Shown here: positions 45,291 through 53,484 of the stretch, piece by piece
Numbering within the stretch: position 1 is the stretch's first letter
Layout: every line of letters starts with the position of its first letter
Assembly (NCBI RefSeq): GCF_039905635.1
Contig: NZ_CP157000.1
Location: 2,418,001 to 2,482,000 of the forward strand
From: Microbacterium sp. ProA8
GTDB taxonomy: Bacteria > Actinomycetota > Actinomycetes > Actinomycetales > Microbacteriaceae
DNA: 64,000 nt
Direction of reading: 5' to 3'
Program-made: the position numbers and the translations under genes
The notes under the pieces: model-generated
Databases searched by the model: none
The model's input: only the letters and a program-made list of their open reading frames with translations
What the model was told of the DNA's origin: nothing

Positions 45291-46066
45291 GCGAGCCAGA
45301 CCTCCACATCGGCCTCCGCGAGCGCGTCGGCCAGTTCGGCGTCGGGTGCGGCATCCGTGACGAGCACGTCGATGTCCGACAGCGAGGCGAACCCGACGAG
45401 CAGCTCTGCGCCGAGCTTCTCGGCGTCCGCGACGACGACCACCCGGCGCGCCGACGCGACGATCGCGCGTTTCACCGCCGCCTCGTCGGGATCGGGCGTG
45501 CTGAGGCCGAACGTCGCCGACACGCCGTTGGTGCCGACGAACGCCACGTCCGGGCGCAGTCCTGCGACCGCCCGCACGGTGTCGGCACCGACGGCCGCGG
45601 CCGTGAGACCGCGCACCCGCCCGCCCACGAGCGAGAGCGAGGCACCGGGGACGGCGGCGAGCGCGTGACCGAGGGTGAGCGAGTGGGTGACGACCTCCAT
45701 GTGCCCGCGTGCGACGCGCGGCGCGAGCGCCGTGGCCACGGCAGCGGTGGTCGTGCCGGCGTCGAGGAAGACCGAGCCGGTGAAGTCCGGACCGAGCGCA
45801 TCGAGAGCGCGCCGGCCGATGGCCTCTTTGGCGCGGCCGTGATGCTCGAGGCGCTCGGCGAGCGAAGGCTCGCGCGTGCTGGCGCGCTCCCGCCCGACGG
45901 CGCCGCCGTGCACGCGACGCAACGCGCCACTGGACTCGAGGTGATCGAGGTCTCGGCGGATGGTCTCTGTGGTGACGTCGAAGCGCTCGGCGAGTTCGAC
46001 CACACCCACCCGGCCCTGCGCAGCCAGCAGCAACTCGATCTGCTCGTGGCGCTCCGTCGCGTACAT
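45287..46066 (-). CDS. DeoR-family regulator of the fructose operon
   Basis: 259 aa from the ATG at 46066. N-terminal HTH (VVELAERFDVTTETIRRDLD) and a C-terminal DeoR sugar-phosphate sensor domain (SVFLDAGTTTAAVATAL; LVGGRVRGLT). First gene of the operon and overlapping fruK, so it probably represses its own operon and is released by fructose-1-phosphate or a related sugar phosphate. Two 12-bp direct repeats overlap its promoter (46085-46116). Confidence 0.93.
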   Translation of the reverse strand: MYATERHEQIELLLAAQGRVGVVELAERFDVTTETIRRDLDHLESSGALRRVHGGAVGRERASTREPSLAERLEHHGRAKEAIGRRALDALGPDFTGSVFLDAGTTTAAVATALAPRVARGHMEVVTHSLTLGHALAAVPGASLSLVGGRVRGLTAAAVGADTVRAVAGLRPDVAFVGTNGVSATFGLSTPDPDEAAVKRAIVASARRVVVVADAEKLGAELLVGFASLSDIDVLVTDAAPDAELADALAEADVEVWLA

Positions 46067-46084
46067 GTGCGAACCCTTCGTTGG

Positions 46085-46122
46085 ATTCCCACACAATACA
46101 ACGCATTCCCACACAAACACAA
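46085..46122 (-). promoter_or_regulatory. Promoter and paired operator repeats of the fructose operon
   Basis: TTGTGTGGGAAT occurs twice on the minus strand, at 46096-46085 and 46116-46105, exactly 20 bp apart, about two DNA turns. The promoter is TTGTGT (46122-46117), 18-bp spacer, TATTGT (46098-46093). One repeat fills the -35/-10 spacer and the other runs into the -10, an ideal layout for a DeoR-type repressor. The plus-strand phosphotransferase gene starts 31 bp beyond and could be affected. Confidence 0.8.
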
Positions 46123-46152
46123 CCCCTTCGTGCCGCCCGGTATCTTCGTACG

Positions 46153-47079
46153 GTGCCAGCCAAACCCGCCGCCGAGATCCTGATCGACAGTCGCCTCGTT
46201 CGCAGCCTGCTGGCCGCCCAGGCCGCCGAGGCGATCCCGGGTGCCTCCGAGCTTCCCCTCGAGAAGGTCTCCGAGGGCTGGGACAGCGAGGTCTGGCGGC
46301 TCGGCGACGCCTACGCCGTGCGTCTTCCTCGTCGCGCACTCGCCGCGCCGCTCGTGCTGCACGAACAGGCGGTGCTGCCGGGTGTCGTCGCGCGGCTCGC
46401 CCCGACAGGCCTGCGCGTTCCCGCGCCCCTCGTGAACGGCACCCCCGCCGAGGGCTTTCCGTGGGCGTGGTCGGTCGTGCCGTGGATGGAGGGCGAACGC
46501 GCCATGGATGAGTCCCGCGCCGCGCGCGGATCCTGGGCGCCGACGCTCGCCCGCGGGCTCGCCGCTCTCCACGTCGACGCGCCGGAGGAGTATCCGGTCA
46601 ACCCGTTTCGCGGCGCCCCCCTCGCGACGCGCGCCGACGCCGTTGCGGAGCGCCTGCGCACCGTTCGCGACGCCGGCACGCTGAGCGCGCCATCCGCCAC
46701 CGGACTCGAGACGGTGTGGCGGGCCGGTCTGGCGGCGGCCGCCTGGGATCGCCCGCCGGTGTGGATCCACGGAGACATGCACCCCGGCAACCTCGTGACC
46801 CATGAGGGCGCGCTCGTCGGGATCATCGACTTCGGCGATGTGACGGCCGGCGATCCCGCATACGACCTCGCGATCGCGTGGCTCGCGTTCGACGCCCAGG
46901 GACGCCGGCGTTTCATCGCCGCCTCGGCATCGCACTACGACCCCGACATCTGGGTCCGCGCCCGGGCATGGGCTGGCGCCGTCGCACTCATGCTGCTCGG
47001 CCACAGCGACGACAACCCCGACTACTTCGCGCTGGGACAGGATGCCGCCGCCGAGGTGATCGCCGACGACACCGTGTGA
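46153..47079 (+). CDS. Aminoglycoside phosphotransferase-family kinase
   Basis: 308 aa from the GTG at 46153. APH fold: nucleotide-side GWDSEVWRLGDAYAVRLPRR, catalytic WIHGDMHPGNLV (HGDxxxxN) and metal-binding IIDFGDVTAGDPAYDLA. The family includes macrolide 2'-phosphotransferases, aminoglycoside kinases and housekeeping small-molecule kinases, so resistance cannot be concluded. A longer in-frame region starts at 46081 but crosses the operator region and is unlikely to be translated. Confidence 0.85.
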   Translation: MPAKPAAEILIDSRLVRSLLAAQAAEAIPGASELPLEKVSEGWDSEVWRLGDAYAVRLPRRALAAPLVLHEQAVLPGVVARLAPTGLRVPAPLVNGTPAEGFPWAWSVVPWMEGERAMDESRAARGSWAPTLARGLAALHVDAPEEYPVNPFRGAPLATRADAVAERLRTVRDAGTLSAPSATGLETVWRAGLAAAAWDRPPVWIHGDMHPGNLVTHEGALVGIIDFGDVTAGDPAYDLAIAWLAFDAQGRRRFIAASASHYDPDIWVRARAWAGAVALMLLGHSDDNPDYFALGQDAAAEVIADDTV

Positions 47080-47104
47080 GGCGATCCCCGCCGGCGCGGC
47101 CGGC

Positions 47105-49081
47105 TCACTGGCTGCTCAGCACCTCGGTCGCCGCGATCTTCAGCACGCCACCCTCGTCGGTGAAGCGGTACGCGGTGACCTCTTCCGCCACCCGGCCGTC
47201 GCGGAAGTAGTAGGTCAGCGTCGCCTGCCCGGTGTCGGGTCCCGTGGCGCGGACGTCGGAGATCGAGACGTCGGAGATCTGCGACCAGAAGGCGTCGTAC
47301 CCGCCGCGGCCACCGGCATGATTCTCCTGATAGTCGGCGGTCATCAACGGCCAGGCGCTGTCGCGATTCTCCGGCATCATCGCGTAGTACCCCGAGATCG
47401 TGTCGACCACGCGCTGCTCAGGCGACACCGGCGCGGGCTCCGGTGTCGGCTCCGCTTCGGGCGGCGCCGACTCAGCGGGCGCGGGCGCGACGACCTCGGG
47501 TTCGGGCGTCTCCTCGGCCGGGCTCGTCTCCTCGGCCGGGGTCGACACCGAGGTCGGTGCGGGCGTCGGATCCGCCTCCGGCTGGACGCCCGGCCACAGC
47601 AGGCTGAACAGCAGGACGGCACCGACCCCCACCGCCCCCAGCAGGATCAGCGCGCCGGCGATGCGACCCCGACGACGGCGGCGCGGAGGCCGGGGAGGCT
47701 CGTCAGGAGGGGGCGCGGTCGTCCATGACGGCGCGGTGCCGATCGCACCCACCGCCGCGCCGGCGGGCGCGGCCGGACGCAGCGGCTCCGTCTCGGCCGT
47801 CGGAGCCTCGTGCCGGGTGGGCTGATCGACGGCGATGGTCTTCCCGGTCGGCAGCCGGACGGTCGACGAGTCTGCGGGTAGCGGAGGAACGGGCGGTGGC
47901 CCGGGCGGAGACCCGGCAGCGGCGGGGAGCGTCGGCGGCGTAGGCGAGCCGGGATCCGGCTCCTCGAGCCCTCCGTCCTCGACCGGGATCGTCGGCGGCG
48001 TAGGCGAGCCGGAATCCGGCTCCTCGAGCCCGGCGTCCTCGACCGGGATCGTCGGCGGCGTAGGCGGGCCGGAATCCGGCTCCTCGAGCCCGGCGTCGTC
48101 GACCGGGATCGTCGACGACGCGTCGGCGGCGTGCGCGGTGGTCGATGGCGTGGAAGCGTCCTCCGCCACGGTCGCAGCGTCGGCGTCAGCGATCCCGCCG
48201 ACGGCGGCCGCATCGAATCCGAGTGCGACGAGACCCACCGAGACCTCCCGGGCGGCGGCGCTCTCGCGATGCACGGACTCCAGCGCATCGGCGACCGACG
48301 CCATGGTCGGGCGCCGCTTGGGCTGGGAGGCGAGCATCTTGCGCAGCAGCGGCGTGAGCGGGCCGGCGCGCTTCGGTGCCGCGTACCCGCCTCTCGCGAC
48401 TTTGTGGAGGAGGGCGATGGAGTTCTTGTCGGTGCCGAACGGCGGCTGGCCCTCGACCATCGCATAGAGGGTGGACCCGAGCGAGAAGACATCGGAGGCG
48501 AAGCTCGTCGGCAGTCCGCGCGCCACTTCAGGGGCGAGATAGGCCGGGGTGCCGTGGACCATGCCCGTCGCGGTGAGCGACGCGTCACCCAGGGCATGCG
48601 AGATGCCGAAGTCGCTGATCAGCGCCGAACCGTCGCCCGCGATGAGGATGTTCCCGGGTTTCACGTCACGGTGGACGATCTTGAGCGTGTGTGCGGCGGC
48701 CAGCGCGGACGCGACCTCCGCCCCGATGCGCGCCGCCGCGGCCGGCGAGAGCGGGCCGTGTTCGCGCAGGAGCTCGGAGAGCGGCGTGGACTCGATGAGC
48801 TGCATCACGATGCAGGGCTGCCCGTCGTGCTCCACCACGTCGAAGACGGTGACCGCGTGGGGGTGGTGCAGGCCCGCGTTGATCCGGGCCTCGCGCATCG
48901 CCCGATCCGTCGCGAGCTGGCGCTCGCCGTCGGTCAGCTCCGGCTGAGTACGCAGCATCTTCAACGCGACCGGTCGGCGCAGGCGCGAGTCCCAGGCCTG
49001 CCATACGATGCCCATCCCGCCCGCGCCCAGCATCTTGACGAGCCGATAGCGGTCGGCGACGAGGGCGGTAGGAGTACTCAT
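47105..49081 (-). CDS. Membrane Ser/Thr protein kinase with NTF2-like extracellular domain
   Basis: 658 aa. PknB-type kinase at ~11-270: glycine loop LGAGGMGIVWQAW, catalytic HRDVKPGNIL, DFGISH and APEVARG. A Pro/Glu/Asp-rich cytoplasmic linker holds three 20-residue repeats (IPVEDAGLEEPDSGSPTPP type). One membrane helix is near ~480-500 (IAGALILLGAVGVGAVLLF). A Pro/Glu stalk and an NTF2/SnoaL-like C-terminal domain (VVDTISGYYAMMPENRDSAW ... GQATLTYYFRDGR) follow. No PASTA repeats, so the signal is probably not peptidoglycan. ATG start at 49081. Next to the MFS-cNMP-patatin gene. Confidence 0.9.
   Translation of the reverse strand: MSTPTALVADRYRLVKMLGAGGMGIVWQAWDSRLRRPVALKMLRTQPELTDGERQLATDRAMREARINAGLHHPHAVTVFDVVEHDGQPCIVMQLIESTPLSELLREHGPLSPAAAARIGAEVASALAAAHTLKIVHRDVKPGNILIAGDGSALISDFGISHALGDASLTATGMVHGTPAYLAPEVARGLPTSFASDVFSLGSTLYAMVEGQPPFGTDKNSIALLHKVARGGYAAPKRAGPLTPLLRKMLASQPKRRPTMASVADALESVHRESAAAREVSVGLVALGFDAAAVGGIADADAATVAEDASTPSTTAHAADASSTIPVDDAGLEEPDSGPPTPPTIPVEDAGLEEPDSGSPTPPTIPVEDGGLEEPDPGSPTPPTLPAAAGSPPGPPPVPPLPADSSTVRLPTGKTIAVDQPTRHEAPTAETEPLRPAAPAGAAVGAIGTAPSWTTAPPPDEPPRPPRRRRRGRIAGALILLGAVGVGAVLLFSLLWPGVQPEADPTPAPTSVSTPAEETSPAEETPEPEVVAPAPAESAPPEAEPTPEPAPVSPEQRVVDTISGYYAMMPENRDSAWPLMTADYQENHAGGRGGYDAFWSQISDVSISDVRATGPDTGQATLTYYFRDGRVAEEVTAYRFTDEGGVLKIAATEVLSSQ
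47941..48120. repeat. Three tandem 60-bp coding repeats in the kinase linker
   Basis: Units begin at 47941, 48001 and 48061 and match closely, with few substitutions. They encode three 20-residue Pro/Glu/Asp repeats in the kinase linker. The exact 60-bp period keeps the frame, so copy number can change without inactivating the gene. Confidence 0.9.
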
Positions 49082-49155
49082 GCGTGTGCCGCCCCTCGAA
49101 CCTCCCGTGAAGGCTACGCCGCCTCCAGCGGTGTGAGAGGGGGTTGCGCCGGGCG

Positions 49156-49173
49156 GCTCCTTGTGGAAGGAGC
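49156..49173. terminator. Hairpin after the MFS-cNMP-patatin gene
   Basis: GCTCCTT (49156-49162) pairs with AAGGAGC (49167-49173) around GTGG. It lies 46-63 nt beyond the fusion gene's stop on the minus strand and ~75 nt before the kinase start. Confidence 0.5.
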
Positions 49174-49218
49174 GCTGTTCTCGCGACGACGTCGGCCGGC
49201 GGCTGACCCGCACCCGCG

Positions 49219-52200
49219 TCAGCGGACAGCGCCGCCGGACAGGTCGCCGCCGGTCTGGTCCAGGAGAGCCCGGGCGGCCGCGCGACCGGACTCGACCAGT
49301 CGGTCGAATTGGTCGAACTCCAGGAATCCGGCTCCCATCGAATGCGGGGTCAGGACCCATGCGCCCAGCCTCTGGGCGCCGGCCGCGTCTCCGCCGTTGA
49401 TCAGGAAAGTGCGCATCATCGTCTCGCCCAGCGCAGGCACGCGCACCGGTCGCGGTGGCTGGCCAGGTGCGACAGTCCGGCCGCTGGCGGCCGAGATGTT
49501 CACGGCGATGATGGGGCCCTCTGCCCGTTCGGTCACGGTGTCGACCGGGAGGTTGTCGAGCACGCTGCCGTCGACGAGCAGCCGACCGTCGCTGACGATC
49601 GGCGTGAAGACCACCGGAAGGCGTGACGAGGCCTTGATGGCGTCGACCATGGGCCCGGCGCGGTGCACCACGGCCGACCGCTTGACGAGATCGGTGCTGA
49701 CGCACCGGAATCCTCTCGGCAGTTCCTCGAGGCGCCAGTCCCCGTAGGTGCGCACGAGCGCCCGCTGCACCCGCTTGCCCCGAATGAGAGAAGTGCGCGG
49801 CAGCCCGTAGTCGCCGAACATGTCGTGCCGCACGAATTCACGGTAGGCCGCATCGCCGACCTCGGCCGCGCTCGCGCCGGTGGCGTAGAGGCCGCCGATG
49901 AGGGCGCCCATGCTGGTGCCCGCGACCCTGTCGACGTGTATGCCGGCCGCCTCGAGTTCGATGAGGACTCCGATGTGGGTGAGCGCCCGTGCTCCCCCAC
50001 CGCCGCATACGAGCGCCAGCGATCTGCCCGCCAGCCTGTCCACCAGACCACGGATGGCAGGGGGTATCCCGGTGGCCGTCACATCGCCCTGTGTGAGTTC
50101 GCTGAAACGCCACGGATCCACCCCATCGAGCCACGCCTGCCGTGCCCGCCGCGTCGCGCTGTCGGCGTCGCCGATCAGGACGAGCTCCGGGCGACGTGCC
50201 ATCTCAGGTCGGGTGTCGCTCGGAGAATCGGCCGTCCGGCCGACCAGCACCACGGTGTCGGCCTCGCGGACGCAGCGGGCGACCCAGTCGTCGTGACCGG
50301 CGGCGACGAGGAGGACCAGCTGATTCGCACTCTCGGCGCGATCGATCTCCTCGGGGGTTCGGGGGCCGCGCAGGACCTCGACTCGAAGATGCGCCGAAAT
50401 GCCGCGATGCAGCAGCGCCGTCACCTCCTCGACCGGTGCGTGCGCATCCGCGCCGACGACCGCCACCAGGCTCGGACGTGCCGCATGACGCGTTGTGGGC
50501 GGGCTTGCGTCGGCGAGCTGATGCGCCAGGGCCGTCACCAGGGCAGAGAGTGCCGCCGGGTTCTGACCGATCGCCTCGTCGAGCACCGAGCGAGGCACCT
50601 CGAGCACGCGGCAGTCCCGCCGCGCCCGGATGGATGCCGAGCGCAGGCCGCCGGTGAGGAGAGCCAGCTCTCCGATCACGGCGCCCGGCCCCAGTTCGCG
50701 GACGACCGCTCCCCCGATGACGACCTCTGCGCGGCCGGCGAGGAGCACGAACATCGACGAGGCGGGAGCCCCCTGTTCCAGCATCCACTCACCCGCCGGC
50801 ACGGTCCGCCGCGGAGCCGTGGCCTCGATGTGCCGACGGACGTCGGCAGGCAGCCGGCCGAAGAGCGATTCCTCGAGCGGCGGAAGGGTACGGCGCAGCA
50901 GCACATTGCGGTCCGCCGCCGGCTCTTGGAACTTCGAAAGATCCGTCGACTCGACCGCGAGGTCCTCGGTCGAAGACCGCACCCGCCCGAGGAACAGTGT
51001 GATCACGGCGCCCGCCATGAAGGACGCGATGCACAGCATCCAGCCCTCGCGGAGATCCTCCACGACAGTGAGCGGGGTGGGCGTCCCCAGGATCACCACC
51101 AGCAGCGCCACGCCGATCGTGCCGCCGGTCTGGCGGGCGCTGGAGATCACGGCCGAGGCTGTCGCGTAGCGTCCGCCCGGCTGGGTCGCGAGAGTGGATG
51201 CCGCCAGCAGCGGCAGCGTCGCGCCCACGCCGATGCCGCTGAGCACCTGACCGGGCAGCCATGCCCCCCAGAAGTCCGGCGTGACGTCGACCGCGGTGAG
51301 GTACCAGACGAATCCCAACCCCCACACGATGAACCCGGCGACGATGATCCACCGGTACCCGAAGCGCGTCGCGACGGGTTCCAGAGCGCCTGCGGTGATC
51401 GCGGCCACGAGCGCGCCGGGGACCAGCGCGAGGCCGGCCTCCAGGACCGAGTACTGCCAGACGTACTGCAGCCACAGCACGTTGGTGAGCAGGTAGGCGA
51501 AGAACCCGACGCCGGCGACGAGCGTCGCGATGTTGGCGACGAGGAATGGCCGGCTGCGCATCATGGCGAGATCCAGCACCGGCACCGGGTGCTTCATCGA
51601 GCTGGCGACGAATGCAGCGAACAGCACGAGGGCGCCGCCGATCACCAGCCACAGCGTGACGCTCGCGGCCCCCCACTCGTCGCCCTTGATGATCGCGAGG
51701 GTCGTCAGGCCCAGCGCCCCGGCGAGCAGGACGGCACCGCGCAGGTCGGGAATGCGCCGGCGTCCCGGCGCCCGGCTGTTCACGAGCAGGCGACGACCGA
51801 GCCACCAGGCGAGGATTCCCAGCGGCAGGTTGATCCAGAACGCCCAGCGCCAGCCGCCGGCCTCCACGAGGAGCCCGCCGATCGGCGGGCCGAGACCCGC
51901 CGCAACAGCAGCGGCTGCCGCCCACAGTCCAACGGCCCGCGCCCGCTTGCCCGCGGGAGCCCCCTCGATCACCACGGCCAGCGATGCCGGCACCAGCATC
52001 GCCGCGCCCAGGGCCTGCACCACCCGGGCGGCGACGAGCAGTGCCACCGACGGCGCCACCGCGCACGCCAGGGATGCCAGCGTGAACAGGACCACCCCGA
52101 AGAGGTAGAGCCGACGGCGCCCCATCACGTCGCTGAGACGGCCGAAGACGATCATGAACGACGCGAACACGATGTTGTAGGCGTTCAGCACCCAGGAGAT

Positions 52201-52404
52201 CGTGCCGATGGACTCGTCCGGGAAGTCCTCGCGCATGCTGGGGAACGCGATGTTCACGATCGTCGCGTCGAGGAACGCCAGCAGCGCCCCGAAGGACGCC
52301 ACGAGCAGCACGGTGCGCCCGGGGATGCGGCTGCCCCGCACCACGGGGCGCGGCGCTTCGCTGAGCGGTCCCGAACCGGCATCAGCACGAGACTCGATCG
52401 CCAT
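49219..52404 (-). CDS. MFS transporter - cNMP-binding domain - patatin phospholipase fusion
   Basis: 1061 aa from the ATG at 52404. Residues ~30-470 are a DHA2/EmrB-QacA-type exporter with about 14 hydrophobic segments (LDATIVNIAFPSMREDF; GLGPPIGGLLVEAGGWRWAF). Residues ~500-620 are a cNMP-binding domain: the phosphate cassette IGELALLTGGLRSA keeps Glu579 and Arg588. A ~150-residue linking domain follows, then a patatin lipase: oxyanion loop GGGGARALTHIGVL (~800), nucleophile Ser831 in AGTSMGAL and Asp945 in DGSVLDNLPV (DGS instead of DGG/DGA). cNMP plus patatin is the neuropathy-target-esterase/RssA arrangement; the transporter addition is unusual. A regulated membrane lipase/exporter is inferred. 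Adenylate cyclase is encoded two genes away. Confidence 0.9.
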   Translation of the reverse strand: MAIESRADAGSGPLSEAPRPVVRGSRIPGRTVLLVASFGALLAFLDATIVNIAFPSMREDFPDESIGTISWVLNAYNIVFASFMIVFGRLSDVMGRRRLYLFGVVLFTLASLACAVAPSVALLVAARVVQALGAAMLVPASLAVVIEGAPAGKRARAVGLWAAAAAVAAGLGPPIGGLLVEAGGWRWAFWINLPLGILAWWLGRRLLVNSRAPGRRRIPDLRGAVLLAGALGLTTLAIIKGDEWGAASVTLWLVIGGALVLFAAFVASSMKHPVPVLDLAMMRSRPFLVANIATLVAGVGFFAYLLTNVLWLQYVWQYSVLEAGLALVPGALVAAITAGALEPVATRFGYRWIIVAGFIVWGLGFVWYLTAVDVTPDFWGAWLPGQVLSGIGVGATLPLLAASTLATQPGGRYATASAVISSARQTGGTIGVALLVVILGTPTPLTVVEDLREGWMLCIASFMAGAVITLFLGRVRSSTEDLAVESTDLSKFQEPAADRNVLLRRTLPPLEESLFGRLPADVRRHIEATAPRRTVPAGEWMLEQGAPASSMFVLLAGRAEVVIGGAVVRELGPGAVIGELALLTGGLRSASIRARRDCRVLEVPRSVLDEAIGQNPAALSALVTALAHQLADASPPTTRHAARPSLVAVVGADAHAPVEEVTALLHRGISAHLRVEVLRGPRTPEEIDRAESANQLVLLVAAGHDDWVARCVREADTVVLVGRTADSPSDTRPEMARRPELVLIGDADSATRRARQAWLDGVDPWRFSELTQGDVTATGIPPAIRGLVDRLAGRSLALVCGGGGARALTHIGVLIELEAAGIHVDRVAGTSMGALIGGLYATGASAAEVGDAAYREFVRHDMFGDYGLPRTSLIRGKRVQRALVRTYGDWRLEELPRGFRCVSTDLVKRSAVVHRAGPMVDAIKASSRLPVVFTPIVSDGRLLVDGSVLDNLPVDTVTERAEGPIIAVNISAASGRTVAPGQPPRPVRVPALGETMMRTFLINGGDAAGAQRLGAWVLTPHSMGAGFLEFDQFDRLVESGRAAARALLDQTGGDLSGGAVR

Positions 52405-52509
52405 GGGGTCAGCATGCGCGAGGGAAGCCCATCGAAACCTCAGTGAGCTCACGGATCTTTTCCGGGCCCGCGCGCGCGAGGCTGAGAGCACCTGACACGA
52501 GGAGCGGCC

Positions 52510-53475
52510 ATGTCATCTCGCCTGTTCCGGGCCGGACACCGGCTCGTCGCCTTCGTCGGCCTGGCACTGCTCGCGCTGCTGGCGCCACTTGCTCTCGCCG
52601 AGCCGGCCTCCGCGACCAACATCCCCAAGCCCACCTCGATCACCGTGACCGCCCGCACCGATCCGGGTATCGCCGGGCAGCTGACGGGCGTGCCCGCGGC
52701 ATCGATGCCGGCGGTCCTCGCCGCCGTCGGCACGCCGTTCGTGGTCGAGGTCTCGCTGTGGAACGGCACGACACCGGCGACCTACCCCAGCGCGACGGCC
52801 GTCAGCCTCACGGCACCAGGCCCCGGGCAGCTGGCCACCACGCAGGCGACGATTCCGGCAGGCGCCTCGACCGTGACCATCTCCACGTCGTACTCCAGCC
52901 CCGCCGCGGCGCTTCAGATCACCGCGGGCACAGTGAACAACAAGTCCGTGCTCACCGGCACGACGGCATCCTTTCCGATAGATCTCGTCCTGAACCTCCT
53001 GGATGGCGAGTCCGCCGCGCTGAAGGACGGCACGGCGGGCGCAGACGGCAGCGCGTGCACGACGGTGGATGCCGCACACCCGATGTGCGGTCTGCTCTCG
53101 CTGCCGAGCGGCGCCGGCGGCCGAGTCGCGTTGTCCCTCGGGGTGTGCCCAGCCGGGCAGACCTGCCGCGACGGTGCACTCGTCACCCAGTTCATCGCGG
53201 ACATGGCCGATCGGTACACGCGCACCAGCCCCGCGCGGATGACCATCGTGTGCGACAAGTCCCTCTGCGGCGGCGGCGGCGTGCCGAAGTACCGCGCCCT
53301 GTGGTCCCCGACAGGGACCACTGAGCTGGTGACGACGCCCACGTGCCCTGCCCAGGGTGTCATCGGCGCCGATCAGGAGTTCTGCACCGACACCGTCTCC
53401 AGCAGGCGTGACAACGCCGGCGATCTGCGACTCGTCGTGCTCTTCCTGGAGGACGTGCGCGGCACGATCAAGTAG
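52510..53475 (+). CDS. Secreted Cys-rich protein of unknown function
   Basis: 321 aa, ATG with GAGGAG 4 nt upstream. A Sec signal peptide (VAFVGLALLALLAPLALAEP) probably cleaves after PASA near residue 35. The next ~125 residues look like a beta-sandwich (SITVTARTDPGIAGQ; ATTQATIPAGASTVTIST). The C-terminal half has eight Cys in pairs (MCGLL, GVCPAGQTC, IVCDKSLC, FCTD), suggesting disulfides. No family recognised. Divergent from the MFS fusion; only 9 nt separate its stop from that of the convergent cyclase gene. Confidence 0.75.
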   Translation: MSSRLFRAGHRLVAFVGLALLALLAPLALAEPASATNIPKPTSITVTARTDPGIAGQLTGVPAASMPAVLAAVGTPFVVEVSLWNGTTPATYPSATAVSLTAPGPGQLATTQATIPAGASTVTISTSYSSPAAALQITAGTVNNKSVLTGTTASFPIDLVLNLLDGESAALKDGTAGADGSACTTVDAAHPMCGLLSLPSGAGGRVALSLGVCPAGQTCRDGALVTQFIADMADRYTRTSPARMTIVCDKSLCGGGGVPKYRALWSPTGTTELVTTPTCPAQGVIGADQEFCTDTVSSRRDNAGDLRLVVLFLEDVRGTIK

Positions 53476-53484
53476 CGGCGACGC

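Noticed and set aside
46081..46152. Extra 24 codons at the N terminus of the APH gene
   Set aside because: They lie across the fru promoter/operator and the conserved kinase begins after the GTG at 46153.
45472..47004. Long minus-strand frame over the DeoR and phosphotransferase genes
   Set aside because: It is out of frame with the DeoR gene and antisense to the APH gene, with no recognisable domain.
46153..47079. Calling the APH-family gene an antibiotic-resistance gene
   Set aside because: The fold is shared with many housekeeping kinases and no resistance-specific feature or neighbour is present.
47941..48120. Regular 60-bp repeats as a CRISPR array
   Set aside because: There are no unique spacers; the repeats are contiguous and encode in-frame protein repeats.
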